DNA from: Candidatus Woesearchaeota archaeon
GTDB taxonomy: Archaea; Nanobdellota; Nanobdellia; Woesearchaeales; JACPJR01
Assembly: GCA_016187565.1 (NCBI GenBank)
Contig: JACPJR010000010.1
Span: 132,596-196,595, forward strand
Length of the DNA: 64,000 nucleotides
Direction: 5' to 3'
Part shown: piece by piece, positions 1-10,771 of the stretch
Layout of the letters: each line of letters begins with the position of its first letter
Numbering within the stretch: position 1 is the first letter of the stretch
Position numbers and translations under genes: made by a program
Notes under the pieces: generated by a model
Seen by the model: the letters and a program-made list of their open reading frames with translations, nothing else
Told to the model about the DNA's origin: nothing
Databases searched by the model: none

Positions 1-1
1 G

Positions 2-3000
2 GTCGTTCGAACCTATCAATTTTTCTGTGATGAAGAGGGTCCTGCTATTGATGTAAACTTTGCTGTACAACCAGACCCTGAAGAGCCTTATGACAGCAGT
101 AATCTGACGGTTACGGTAAACCTTAATGAACCTGCCCATTGTGTTGATACCTTAACCTTTGGTGAGAAAAGCTGGCAGAATTTAAGTTATGACGATGACT
201 ATGCAACCAGTTTTCGTGTTCAATATCCGCAAGATTCAGTGACAAACCCTGAGCAGGGATTGTGGGACGGTGAGTATCTTTATAGCATTACTTGTTCAGA
301 TAAACTCGGAAATCCCACCCAGCTTAGGCCTTCTCCTACGGTCAGAATTAAGGCAGATTCCCGCATCTTGAACGAGTTGCCCAATCAGACCCTCAATTAT
401 ACCGATGTCAATTTGAGTGTTATGACCATAACTGAAGATGCAGAGTGTCGTGCAGCAGCTGTTGCACAACCGTATGAACAGGTAGCTTTTGACGACATGA
501 ATTACCTTTTTACCAAAGCAGTAACTCCGGTTAACACGACGCATTCATATATCCTTGACGTTACTTCGCTAGGTGGAGAGCTCAATCGACAGTATCATTT
601 TGATGTCAAGTGTAAGATGACTCTGAGTGCAAAAACGGTTATCGCTGACAGTGTCATTTCCTTTGTTGTCGACCAGCTTACTCCTGTTGTTCTAGTGACA
701 ACGGATGAGCGAGCAGGAGAAACATTGTTCAATTTCAGCAAGTGGTATACTAACAGTGGCGGCGATGCTGCTACTCTGTATTTCAGGAGCAGAGACCTTC
801 CTGCTCTTGGCGATCTTGAACTTGGTTTTGGGGTGAATGCAACCGATTATTGTGGCATGAATGATGAAGGGGGATGTTCTCCAGGAATCTGGTTTAACCC
901 CGACTCTTACTACACCTTGTTTGAGTATACGCAACAGGTCTGTTACCATGCCAAAGAGAACATAGCGGTGGATTATCAATCGGGAAAAGAAATGGGTGGT
1001 CTCATTACTGAAACGCTCTGTAATGTTGTTCTTGTTGATCGGCGTGATCCTTCGGTTAAACTCAATACCGTTACGCCATCAAAGCAAGTCGGTGATTATT
1101 ATGTTGTTGGCGCAGAAGAAGAGGGAGTAACCATCTACGGTTGGATTCTCGACGATGTCTACAGCCGCTCACTCTGGCCAGACCTGAGCGAAGGAGATCA
1201 TGTCCTCGATCCCTTGTATGGTGAGGTCACTGCATTTTCAGATTTTGTTCTTACGACAAAGCTCAACATAACCCATGTTGACCCCCTCACCAATGTTATT
1301 AGTATGGACATTAATTTCCGCCAAAATAGTAGCCAATATTATATTGCACGGGTTAACACCTTTAGTACGCCTAATGTTATCCAGCTCTTCCGGTATGATG
1401 GACTAACAGAAACGCTTCTTGCTACAACGGAGGTTTTGGATGTAGACTTCAGTATATTGCACAGCCTTCGTCTTGTTGCGGACGATGCATTGCTGAACTT
1501 TACCTTTGATAATCAGAGTGTTTTCACCACTGACCTGACCTACTCCTACGGAACCCTGAGCATCTCACTTGCCGAACCAGAATACGGCATTACTCTCCAC
1601 GACCTTTCCATTAGAGATTTGTTTAAACAACTCTACAGTCAGACCAGCTATGGCGTAAACATAACCAACAGTAATCAGGAAGTGTACAGCAGTGCGAGCG
1701 GATCAACAGATGCAGACTCTTATTTCATGACTACCCTCGGACTTGATATGAGTGATTACCACAATATCATTTATGTTGGTGGCAATGATTCCTCAGGAAG
1801 GTATACGGTAAACACGTATCAGGTGTATCGTGATGATTATCCTCCGTCATTTTGGAATGCCAATATTACCACAGACTTCTCTGGGCGGATTGATAGCGAC
1901 GCGCCCAATCGCGTGGAGCTTTACTATGGGAATGCCCTGAACTTCACGGTTAATGTCACCGATAGTAACTGGACAAAAATTGTTGATCGAGTAAATTTGT
2001 CCATCTACTATGATAATCGCTCTGGAGATTTTGTTAGCGATCTGCAGATGGTCTACCGAGAGGGACTATGGCAACATACCATCCTTCATAATGGTTCCCA
2101 GTATCTTGACGAGGCAAACCGAACAGGGAATTATACCGTCGTGTATCAGGCATTTGATGCCTTTAATAATTCCGCTACCTACGAACAGTGGTTCTTTGTT
2201 CTTCCCGGTTCAAAATTCCAGCAAGCAAACATTACTACTGAGGGAACACGCGTTGATAACAGTGAATCATTTGGGTATCATGCTGACGTGGTGGAATATG
2301 GAAGCCCGGTAAACTTTAGTGTTGAGCTTTTCAATGATCTGTGGATCGGCGATATAACCAATGTTAGTCTTTACCTAGATTACCACGACATGAAGCCTGA
2401 GAATTATTCTGCATGGATGACCTCTTCTGATTTCCGTCACTGGAATGCTGGAATACCGTTTGATAAAACGATCTATTTCCCTTTGGCAGACAATTATACT
2501 GTTCTCTACACTGCCTATGATAATTACGGTCAAAACCAAACCTTTGCGCAATGGTTCATCGTCAATGACACGATTGCACCAAACTTTACCATGACTATTT
2601 TTGTGGATGAGCTCTTCACCAAGAACACGACGCTTGTTGGGTGCCAGCCAGAACCGCGTAATTACTGGGTTGAACTTGTTGCCTCTGAGCCAATCAAAGA
2701 GATTATTGCGTTTAGTTATACTGCTTTAGATGAGACTATTCCACTCGCATTTCTGAACACGGTCGATAATACAACCTTCATCTATCGCATGCTGGTTCCT
2801 CTAGGTCCCTTTTATGGCTATGAAGGCGGCGCATTAATGACGGTTGTTGCAAATGATACTAGGGGACATCAGGGAACAGGAACACTAGGATTTACTCTTG
2901 ACTGTGCTGCACCCCCTGAACCGATTCTTGAACCTTCATGGTTCTATAGAACTCCGTACTATTACGATATGTATCCAGACTACCTCTACCGTGATGGATG

Positions 3001-6000
3001 GCTAACCTATTACACCAATAAGGATGTGCTGTTTATCACCGGAACAGCAACAGCTGACGCTGCAAAAGTAATGCTGAATGTTAAGCCTGAAACATCCATA
3101 CTCAAAACGAGCACTGCCATAAATCACTCGGTAACACTTTTAGAAAAAGATGCAACGGTTTTTGATGCTGCACAAGGCGAACAACTGATTACCCTTCCCT
3201 ATAGTTACCGTTATTCTGCTTTTAATAGTACCGAGAATTTTATACAGTTTGCCAATCATAACCGTGAAGCATACGGTGCTTATAATCTGCTGTATGCCAT
3301 TACCGCAGTCTCGTGTATAGAGCCATACTGCCTGTTGAATATTAGCCCTGCTCTTGAGCAAGAACTTACAGGGACGACTGCAGCCGCGCATAGCAGAAAC
3401 GTTTTGCCCAGCTGGTTTGGTCTCTCTACTCCCACATTTAAGGGTAATGCAGAAAATCTCTTCTGGGCAAGTTCTGTTGATGAACTTAATAACACCCAGG
3501 AAGGAGTTACTATTTATACCGTCTTTAAAGATGGAAATCCCCTGCAACTTCTTGCGTATTCTCCCAGTGACGGAGAGAAGATTAATGGAAATCCACGAAA
3601 TATGAGCCTCTATATAGAGGACTCTGGATCCGGATTAAAGGAAGATGCATTCATGCTTACCATTAATGGAACGTCTCTCAACGAGACCTTACTCTGGGAT
3701 GATTTTACCGTTACAATCTCTGAAGAGAGTCTAGCATACAATTATACATTTAATTATCTTCTTCCTTCCTTGCAGGATGGCCTTTATGCGGTTGCGCTTA
3801 TTGTAGAAGATAGGGGAGGCAACATGCTTGCTACATCATGGCAGTTTGTTGTTGTTGCCAATGCCCCGAATCAGCCGATCTTAAGCGTTGAAGGTGCCTA
3901 CTCGTCTATAGGGAGTTATGGTGAATTACAGTATCTCAACCATTCACCCTCATTGATGAGTCTCGAGTTTACCGATACTGAAAACATAACCCTGACGGCA
4001 TACGAATTGTTGCCCGAGAAACCATTACTCGAAGTAACAACAGCAGACAATCATACCTTTACGCTCGTGCCACGGACAATGCTTGGTGAAGGAGATCATA
4101 TCCTGAACATCAGCGCTCAGAAGCAGTTATCCGATGGAAGTTTAGGGCCTAATGGTACGTGGGATTACCTCATTTTCCTTGATAGTACTGCTCCTGACTT
4201 TACCTTGCAACTGAGTAAGCCAGTCATTGCTTCTGGTCTGAATTTGACTGTAGGTGCGAACTTGACTCAGACTGAGGCATACGAACTCGAGGAGCGGAAT
4301 CTTACATTTACGAGTGAGAGTTATATCATGGATTCTATTGAGTTGGGGAAATATTATGAGGAGACCTTCCCTGTTCCCGAGGTTGAGTCTGGGATTTATC
4401 CTGTTGTTGTCACCTTAACAGACCGTGCAGGAAATAGTGTTACCAAGGAAAGTATGCTTACGGTTGATAATGAACCGCCAGAGATAACCATAACTAGTGT
4501 AACCTCTCCAGGAGCAATTCGAGAAATTACGCGAGGTGAGCTGTATCAGATTGAAGCTGATAATTTTGGGGTAACGGTTCACGGGACATATACTGGTGAG
4601 GATGTTGTTGCGCTTTTTGCCGAGGTTGATCCCTATGCAGCAGATAATTTGACGATTACTCCGGAAGCAGGATTCTTTTCATTGAATATAACCCTTATTG
4701 CTGAAGGTGAAAATGCCATTACGATTTTTGCTGAGGATGAAGCCGGAAACAAGGGAGAGGATAACGTTATTGTCCTTCGTTTGGATTTGAATGGCACAGA
4801 AATCCTTCAGGTTCCTCAACCAAGATTTGGTGTTGCAAGCCAACCCATTTATGGTCTCCAGTTGATTACCAGTCAGGCAGCAACCTGTCGTTATCACAGT
4901 GGTAGAGGATACGAATGGGATGAGAAACACAGCTTTGATGAGCCGAATACAAATGTAACTCTGCACACTAAGCTTGGATTTGATCTCTTTAGAAACATCC
5001 ATGAAGGAGCTCCTTACCAGCAGTATCTTTACGTTACCTGTCAAGATAGTTATGGTAAATCTACTGATGACATTCCTTTACCCTTATCATGGGACAATAC
5101 GACGCCAGTCATTCTGGAATGGGATCTAACCAATGTCAATAGAAACAATGTTATTGTCGAGAAGAAAGGGGTTTATGCAACTAATCTTACCATACAAACT
5201 GATGATCTGGTGCGATGTAAGTACAGTCCAACAACAACCCGATATGTAGAGATGTTTCCCTTTGATTCCTTTATCGAGCCTAATGACTTCCCCAAGAAAA
5301 CGCTGTCCCAAACCAGTAAACACTATTTCGGTCCTTTAGAGGATAATACCTTCTACAGTTACTTTGTAGTCTGCGAGAATGGTATAGGATTATTAACAGC
5401 ACCAGCACAAATTAATTTTTCAGTGAACAGCAGTGCTTCCTCTGATATTGAAATTATTCATCCGGAAGATCAGGGATTTGTTCCCACTCCTGATGTTTTC
5501 TTTGAAGTTGAAACGTTACGCCAAAGTAGCTGTCGTATCTGTGGCACCAGAGAACCGGGAAATATGGATGATTGTGAAACACCACTGGCAAGCATTGATG
5601 GTTATACTCATACCGGCACGATCCTTGATGTTGATGAAGGTACCCATACCTATTATGTTGGCTGCAATGACAGTTTGATGCCCTTTATCTATACCTCAAC
5701 AACCTTTACCTTAGATCTCACGCCACCTCTCTTTGGAAGTATAACTACGGATAACTGTAGTTGGTCCCTCATTAGTTTAACAGCGTCATGGAACTTTACC
5801 GAAGATCTCAGTCCCATGACCTATCGTTATGCGATTGGAACCACGAGACAAGGAACTGATGTGGTGTCATGGACCGAGGTTGGCTCGAATACAACCGTTA
5901 CCGCTACTGATCTATCATTGCAAGAAGGGCAGTTATATTATTGGAGCGTCGAAGCTACGAATGGGGCAGGGTTGAAGAGTTACGGCTACAGTGATGGCGT

Positions 6001-9000
6001 TCGCATTGACCAGAGCTGTAAGCCTATTACGGTTACGCTTATTGAACCGGTATTTGGCGTAGCCAATCATTCTCCTCCCTTGTATGTTGAGGTCCATACA
6101 GGCGAAAACGCTCAGTGTCACTATGCAACGAGCGACATTCTTTATGCCTACATGGATCCATTTGTTTCAGAAGGACAAAAGCACTATGTAACGAATTATG
6201 ACATCCAAACCGGGATGATCGAAGGACGGAAATATCCTTTTGTGGTCAAATGTAACCTCACCGAAAGCAAGGTTGTCAATGAGCGTAGTCCTGCCTGGTT
6301 TAATCTTTCATGGGACACAAACAAACCGGTTATCCAGAATGTTAGCTTTAGTAACACATGGGGTGGTGTTATTGTTGAATATCCATTAGCTACGAACTTA
6401 ACGGTCGTTACTGATGATGATACGCGATGTAAATATGGCATTGATAACGCCGATTATAATACCATGATACCCTTTGATGCTTTTACAACCATCCAGCCCA
6501 TCAATATGCAATTGTTTGATGAGCGTACACTTCAAGATAATAAGAGTTATCGCTTTACGGTTATCTGTGAAAATGGCGCACGATTGGTTTCAGATCCAGC
6601 TACTATCACACTAACAGTTGATACTCATGCCCAGGCAGACATGACTATTTATCAACCCCCAATATTAACGTCCAACATCAGCCTCGTGTTCAGAGTAAGT
6701 ACTAATAAACGGGTCAGTGGATGTACTTATGGCAATACAACAAATCCAACAACGCCGATGAAAGGCTCTGGTAAAGAATGGTACAGTGATCCGGTGCGGT
6801 TTACTGAGGGAAGATACACCTACTATGTCCAATGTCAGTTTGAAACAGCTGGTCCACTTGAAGAAACCCTCACCTTTGCTGTTGACACTTCAAAATCAGG
6901 AAAAGCCAACATCACGACATCTTATAAAGATAACTGTGCATGGTCCTTATCAACAATTGCAGCCAGTTGGATGGCTGATGATAATCTCTCGGGCATTGCT
7001 GCTTATAATTATTCCTTAGGCGTCTATCCAGACAAACCAGGCATTACCAATTGGACGACAACGACCGGAACAGGAGCAACCATTACTGGATTAAACCTTA
7101 CCAATAGATTCACCTATTATTGGAATGTTATTGCCCAAAATGGCGTGGGTATGTGGAGTGATGTTGCAAATCTTGCAATCAAAGTGGACACCACATGTCA
7201 GCCACCAGAAGCAGTCAGCTGCCGTGATGGTATTCAAAACCAAAATGAAACAGACGTTGATTGTGGCGGTGAAAATTGCGAACCTTGTGAAACAGGAAAG
7301 AACTGTGATTACGGTTCCGATTGTCTGAGCGATTACTGCAGTGCATCAGGAAAGTGTATTGAGAAACTTTGTTCAAATGATGAAAAGGACAGCAATAACT
7401 CCGAGACCGATGTTGACTGTGGTGGCGAGAACTGTGAGGCTTGTGTTGATGGAAAATCTTGTAAGACAAGTACTGATTGCCGAAGCAATTACTGTCAAAA
7501 TGATATCTGTAAAAAAGCAACCTGTAGTGATACGGTGAAGAATGGATTTGAAACAGATATTGACTGTGGCGGTTATTCCTGTACGAGTTGTTTAATGGGT
7601 CAGGGATGCTTTGTGGATAATGATTGTTTGAGTGGTTATTGTGCAGCGCTTAACAAGACCTGTGCTCTTGCAACATGTAGTGATTATATCAAAAATCAAA
7701 ATGAAACCGATGTTGACTGCGGCGGTCCAAATTGTGGAAAATGCGCGGAAGACCAATCCTGTAATCAAGATGCTGATTGTGCTTCAGGAAACTGCCGTTA
7801 TGGTCAATGTGGCATGGGAACATCACTGGATTCTGACGGCGATGGCATGCCTGATGATTGGGAGAGGCAGTATGGACTTGATCCACAGACCTATGACAGA
7901 GATAATGATTCTGATGGAGATGGCATGACGAACTATGAGGAATACATTTATTTTGCAGACACCCAACGTCCTATTAGTCCAACAATAGCAGATACTGATG
8001 GTGATAGTTACTCTGATGGACAGGAGGTTCTTGTTGACCTCACTAATCCCATTGATCCTAATGATTTCAAACAATCAAGCATCTGGGGTTTGGTATGGAT
8101 TATTCTGTTGGTTGTTCTCCTCCTTGGTGGGGCAGGTTATCTTGGTTATGGGTATTATCAGAAACATGTCCAGCATCCGATTAAGAGGCCAGTACTTCCT
8201 CAACGACGAACCTTAACTTCTGAACAACTTCGCCAGCAACAGGTCAAGAAGCAAGAAGTGGTTCAAGAACGAACTGAACAGAGGCACCAAATCTTGGAAA
8301 AGTTTGGACCTCTTGGAAAATTACCCGAAAAATTGCCACTGGTATGGAAGCGCCCTTCTGGAAAAATAAAAGATCAGGAAAAAAAGGAAACAGCATCAAC
8401 TGTTCAAGACTATGTTACGCTTGACGATCTTAAAGCATATGTCGAGAAGAAAAAAACTATCACGCCAGGTTTTAAGAGTGTCAAAGGCCTTGCACAGGGA
8501 AAGGATGTTTTTGAAGAGCTTTCCAAGGTGACGGGGTTGTCAAAGAAACAGTTGAAAGAACAGGTTGGTGCAGACATCTTCCAGGAGCTTTCTACTATTT
8601 CAGCATCAGGAAAAGATGCAGGTCACGAACTTTCTGAAAAAAAAGCAGGGATAAAGATCGATGGAAGAGTGGGAGATAAAGTGAACACTGGGACAACAAA
8701 AGAGATAAAAGAAGGGACAAAGGCAGATATTTTTGAGGAACTCCGGGCAATGGTTGGCAATAAGTTGGAAGAAAATATCCTTGATCAATTGGCAGAACTT
8801 GCCCAGCTCAAGACTGCGAACACTGAAGATTTGTTCTCGGTATTAAAGAGTGTAGGAGTTGACAAGAGCAAAGAGGAACGGAAAAATGTCTTTAAGGAGA
8901 TCTTGAGTTATTTCTTGAAGCTGGACAAGATTACCAGAAAAGATGTTAATGATGTCTTGCTAAAGCTTAGCGAAAAAGGAATTCTCTCTAAGAAAGATAT

Positions 9001-9097
9001 TGCTGACGTGATGTTTGATCTTCATACCACCATGGGACCTTATGAAACGACTCCTCAAACAACCTCTGCTAAAACAACGCAAAAAGATAAACCATAA
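2..9097 (+). CDS. Giant membrane-anchored surface protein (5' end outside window)
   Basis: The frame is open to the left edge, so the N-terminus is missing; 3031 residues are visible. Most of it is a chain of Ig/fibronectin-like beta domains rich in N-x-S/T sites, with recurrent phrases such as DRAGNSVTK and EDEAGNKG. Near 7213-7810 lie four Cys-rich repeats built on NETDVDCGG-x-NC-x2-C. They are followed by acidic DSDGDGMPDD-type calcium repeats (about 7828-8070), one transmembrane helix (about 8083-8155) and a 310-residue charged cytoplasmic tail. The tail repeats the motif (A)DIFEEL or close variants. It is probably a cell-surface adhesin or envelope protein that signals or docks inside through the tail. 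It heads a plus-strand island of membrane-anchored proteins. The binding partner is unknown. Confidence 0.85.
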   Translation, partial: VVRTYQFFCDEEGPAIDVNFAVQPDPEEPYDSSNLTVTVNLNEPAHCVDTLTFGEKSWQNLSYDDDYATSFRVQYPQDSVTNPEQGLWDGEYLYSITCSDKLGNPTQLRPSPTVRIKADSRILNELPNQTLNYTDVNLSVMTITEDAECRAAAVAQPYEQVAFDDMNYLFTKAVTPVNTTHSYILDVTSLGGELNRQYHFDVKCKMTLSAKTVIADSVISFVVDQLTPVVLVTTDERAGETLFNFSKWYTNSGGDAATLYFRSRDLPALGDLELGFGVNATDYCGMNDEGGCSPGIWFNPDSYYTLFEYTQQVCYHAKENIAVDYQSGKEMGGLITETLCNVVLVDRRDPSVKLNTVTPSKQVGDYYVVGAEEEGVTIYGWILDDVYSRSLWPDLSEGDHVLDPLYGEVTAFSDFVLTTKLNITHVDPLTNVISMDINFRQNSSQYYIARVNTFSTPNVIQLFRYDGLTETLLATTEVLDVDFSILHSLRLVADDALLNFTFDNQSVFTTDLTYSYGTLSISLAEPEYGITLHDLSIRDLFKQLYSQTSYGVNITNSNQEVYSSASGSTDADSYFMTTLGLDMSDYHNIIYVGGNDSSGRYTVNTYQVYRDDYPPSFWNANITTDFSGRIDSDAPNRVELYYGNALNFTVNVTDSNWTKIVDRVNLSIYYDNRSGDFVSDLQMVYREGLWQHTILHNGSQYLDEANRTGNYTVVYQAFDAFNNSATYEQWFFVLPGSKFQQANITTEGTRVDNSESFGYHADVVEYGSPVNFSVELFNDLWIGDITNVSLYLDYHDMKPENYSAWMTSSDFRHWNAGIPFDKTIYFPLADNYTVLYTAYDNYGQNQTFAQWFIVNDTIAPNFTMTIFVDELFTKNTTLVGCQPEPRNYWVELVASEPIKEIIAFSYTALDETIPLAFLNTVDNTTFIYRMLVPLGPFYGYEGGALMTVVANDTRGHQGTGTLGFTLDCAAPPEPILEPSWFYRTPYYYDMYPDYLYRDGWLTYYTNKDVLFITGTATADAAKVMLNVKPETSILKTSTAINHSVTLLEKDATVFDAAQGEQLITLPYSYRYSAFNSTENFIQFANHNREAYGAYNLLYAITAVSCIEPYCLLNISPALEQELTGTTAAAHSRNVLPSWFGLSTPTFKGNAENLFWASSVDELNNTQEGVTIYTVFKDGNPLQLLAYSPSDGEKINGNPRNMSLYIEDSGSGLKEDAFMLTINGTSLNETLLWDDFTVTISEESLAYNYTFNYLLPSLQDGLYAVALIVEDRGGNMLATSWQFVVVANAPNQPILSVEGAYSSIGSYGELQYLNHSPSLMSLEFTDTENITLTAYELLPEKPLLEVTTADNHTFTLVPRTMLGEGDHILNISAQKQLSDGSLGPNGTWDYLIFLDSTAPDFTLQLSKPVIASGLNLTVGANLTQTEAYELEERNLTFTSESYIMDSIELGKYYEETFPVPEVESGIYPVVVTLTDRAGNSVTKESMLTVDNEPPEITITSVTSPGAIREITRGELYQIEADNFGVTVHGTYTGEDVVALFAEVDPYAADNLTITPEAGFFSLNITLIAEGENAITIFAEDEAGNKGEDNVIVLRLDLNGTEILQVPQPRFGVASQPIYGLQLITSQAATCRYHSGRGYEWDEKHSFDEPNTNVTLHTKLGFDLFRNIHEGAPYQQYLYVTCQDSYGKSTDDIPLPLSWDNTTPVILEWDLTNVNRNNVIVEKKGVYATNLTIQTDDLVRCKYSPTTTRYVEMFPFDSFIEPNDFPKKTLSQTSKHYFGPLEDNTFYSYFVVCENGIGLLTAPAQINFSVNSSASSDIEIIHPEDQGFVPTPDVFFEVETLRQSSCRICGTREPGNMDDCETPLASIDGYTHTGTILDVDEGTHTYYVGCNDSLMPFIYTSTTFTLDLTPPLFGSITTDNCSWSLISLTASWNFTEDLSPMTYRYAIGTTRQGTDVVSWTEVGSNTTVTATDLSLQEGQLYYWSVEATNGAGLKSYGYSDGVRIDQSCKPITVTLIEPVFGVANHSPPLYVEVHTGENAQCHYATSDILYAYMDPFVSEGQKHYVTNYDIQTGMIEGRKYPFVVKCNLTESKVVNERSPAWFNLSWDTNKPVIQNVSFSNTWGGVIVEYPLATNLTVVTDDDTRCKYGIDNADYNTMIPFDAFTTIQPINMQLFDERTLQDNKSYRFTVICENGARLVSDPATITLTVDTHAQADMTIYQPPILTSNISLVFRVSTNKRVSGCTYGNTTNPTTPMKGSGKEWYSDPVRFTEGRYTYYVQCQFETAGPLEETLTFAVDTSKSGKANITTSYKDNCAWSLSTIAASWMADDNLSGIAAYNYSLGVYPDKPGITNWTTTTGTGATITGLNLTNRFTYYWNVIAQNGVGMWSDVANLAIKVDTTCQPPEAVSCRDGIQNQNETDVDCGGENCEPCETGKNCDYGSDCLSDYCSASGKCIEKLCSNDEKDSNNSETDVDCGGENCEACVDGKSCKTSTDCRSNYCQNDICKKATCSDTVKNGFETDIDCGGYSCTSCLMGQGCFVDNDCLSGYCAALNKTCALATCSDYIKNQNETDVDCGGPNCGKCAEDQSCNQDADCASGNCRYGQCGMGTSLDSDGDGMPDDWERQYGLDPQTYDRDNDSDGDGMTNYEEYIYFADTQRPISPTIADTDGDSYSDGQEVLVDLTNPIDPNDFKQSSIWGLVWIILLVVLLLGGAGYLGYGYYQKHVQHPIKRPVLPQRRTLTSEQLRQQQVKKQEVVQERTEQRHQILEKFGPLGKLPEKLPLVWKRPSGKIKDQEKKETASTVQDYVTLDDLKAYVEKKKTITPGFKSVKGLAQGKDVFEELSKVTGLSKKQLKEQVGADIFQELSTISASGKDAGHELSEKKAGIKIDGRVGDKVNTGTTKEIKEGTKADIFEELRAMVGNKLEENILDQLAELAQLKTANTEDLFSVLKSVGVDKSKEERKNVFKEILSYFLKLDKITRKDVNDVLLKLSEKGILSKKDIADVMFDLHTTMGPYETTPQTTSAKTTQKDKP

Positions 9098-9137
9098 TGC
9101 GTTTCGTTAAAAATAAAGAGTAGCAGCCTTCCACGTT

Positions 9138-9656
9138 ATGAAAACCATGCAAAAAAAAAGCCAAGCCCATACCCAAATTATGATGTATATCTTTGCTATG
9201 ATTATTGTTAGTGCTGTACTTCTTTATGGGTATCAAGCAGTTAAGGGTTTTATGAGTCAAACAAAAACAGTCGCCTTAATTCAATTTAAAAATGATTTTG
9301 CTGCAACCGTAGAAACCAGTACGGGTTATGGAAGCGTAACTAAAAAAGTACTCGATGTTCCTGCTGAATATACCAAAATCTGTTTTGTTGATCGTGAACA
9401 TTCATCACAGGCTGAGCAAACAGATCTCTGTGATTCATTGGACATTACTGCGTATGAGCCGCTTATCTGTGATGCATGGAAATCAAGTGATCCAGCCAAT
9501 GTATTTTTTGTTGATAAACTCATGAAAGGATCATTTAATGTCAATTATCTCCGTGTTCCTGATCCAGGCTGGCTGTGCCTTACGCCGGTTAATGGAAGGA
9601 TTACGCTACGATTAGAAGGACAAGGCAGCTATACGCTTGTCAGTTCTTGGCAATAA
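9138..9656 (+). CDS. Pilin-like protein with N-terminal membrane helix
   Basis: This 172-residue protein has a short basic N-terminus (KKSQAHTQ), one hydrophobic helix at about residues 14-32 and a small Cys-containing ectodomain. The architecture is that of archaeal type IV pilin-like subunits, but I do not recognise a named family. It starts 40 nt after the giant surface protein and is followed by three more proteins of the same plan, so they are probably co-transcribed and co-assembled. The N-terminus resembles that of the fourth gene of this run (KKSLKAQIE). Function as a minor pilin or envelope subunit is inferred from architecture and context. Confidence 0.6.
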   Translation: MKTMQKKSQAHTQIMMYIFAMIIVSAVLLYGYQAVKGFMSQTKTVALIQFKNDFAATVETSTGYGSVTKKVLDVPAEYTKICFVDREHSSQAEQTDLCDSLDITAYEPLICDAWKSSDPANVFFVDKLMKGSFNVNYLRVPDPGWLCLTPVNGRITLRLEGQGSYTLVSSWQ

Positions 9657-9686
9657 GTTCTAATAATAGATGAAGCAATTAGACAA

Positions 9687-10742
9687 ATGAGTAAAAAAAA
9701 AAAGGGCGAAGAAATGCAATTCCATTGGATTTTTATCTTAATTATCGGAGCCATTATCCTTATCTTTTTCGTGAGTATTGTGCAAAAACAAAAATCCGTT
9801 AGTCAAACAACCATTGATGCGCAGATTAAAGTGGATCTGAGAACGATCTTGACCAATGCAATGGTTAGTGATGGAAAAACCTTTGCAATTACCGTTCATA
9901 ACACCCCTGTTACTTATTCCTGTGATGGTTTTAAGATTGGCAATCTAGAACCCTTTCGTCAAGGAGTGATGTTTGCTCCGAATCTCCTGCAATCACAGTC
10001 AGGAAAGATTATTGTGCTTACCAGAGATTGGGCAGTACCTTTTACCGCAACCAATTTTGTCTACCTAACCTCTCCGGAAATTCGTTATATCTTTGTAAGT
10101 GATGCAGAGGGTTATGGTCAAGCACTCTTTGCAAGTATGCCTGACAATATTACCAAGGAGATGAATACAACCAGTATTGGGCAGACCGCATCACAGAATC
10201 ATTATAAAGTAAGGTTTATCATGGTAAACAGGGATCCATCTTTGACGCTGTTTTCTACTGAACTCAAGGATATGCCTGATGAAGATGTTACTGCTCTTGT
10301 TATTACTCCTATAAACGGTGGTCTTGAGGGATATGGAACTATTGCGTTTTATCAAAAGCGTGGTGCACAGCTTATCTACCAGAGCAATGCTTCTTATCTT
10401 AGTAGAGAATCTCTGCTTGGTGCAATGTATAGTGATACTCCAGAGACCTACACCTGTGCTATGAATGAAGCCTTTGCTAAACTTTCCATTGTGACTACAG
10501 TACTGCAAAATAGAACAAGAACCTTGTGGGAATATCACCAAAGCATACTGACAAGCAATTGTGAGGATTATTATGAAGACGCCTGTTGCCGTGTTCCTTC
10601 AGGGTCGTCAATCCTTGAAGGAATGGCTACTGCTTCAGACAGATTTACGGCAGCAAACACAGAACGCCTTTATCAACTGTCCCAAGAATTAGAGACACAA
10701 AATAAATTGGTGCAGTTGTACTCTTGTCCTGTTATGTATTAG
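9687..10742 (+). CDS. Membrane-anchored ectodomain protein of the pilus-like cluster
   Basis: The 351-residue product begins with a lysine block (SKKKKGEE) and a single hydrophobic segment (about residues 13-30), followed by a roughly 320-residue extracellular part with scattered cysteines, including a C-C pair near the C-terminus. No enzymatic motif is visible. It lies 30 nt downstream of the first pilin-like gene, and the next gene begins about 30 nt after its stop. The lysine block plus single helix is the cluster's shared layout. It could be a major or minor structural subunit; I cannot assign a named family. Confidence 0.55.
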   Translation: MSKKKKGEEMQFHWIFILIIGAIILIFFVSIVQKQKSVSQTTIDAQIKVDLRTILTNAMVSDGKTFAITVHNTPVTYSCDGFKIGNLEPFRQGVMFAPNLLQSQSGKIIVLTRDWAVPFTATNFVYLTSPEIRYIFVSDAEGYGQALFASMPDNITKEMNTTSIGQTASQNHYKVRFIMVNRDPSLTLFSTELKDMPDEDVTALVITPINGGLEGYGTIAFYQKRGAQLIYQSNASYLSRESLLGAMYSDTPETYTCAMNEAFAKLSIVTTVLQNRTRTLWEYHQSILTSNCEDYYEDACCRVPSGSSILEGMATASDRFTAANTERLYQLSQELETQNKLVQLYSCPVMY

Positions 10743-10771
10743 TACACAATGTAAGATTACTTTACGGTGCA

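Noticed and set aside
1-20. tRNA T-loop-like GGTCGTTCGAACC at the left edge
   Set aside because: It lies inside the open frame of the giant surface protein and has no matching tRNA arms around it. I saw no convincing tRNA anywhere in the window.
7215-7928. Several alternative frames across the Cys-rich repeats of the giant protein
   Set aside because: They are mirror readings of a repetitive Cys/Asp-rich sequence and have no start signals.
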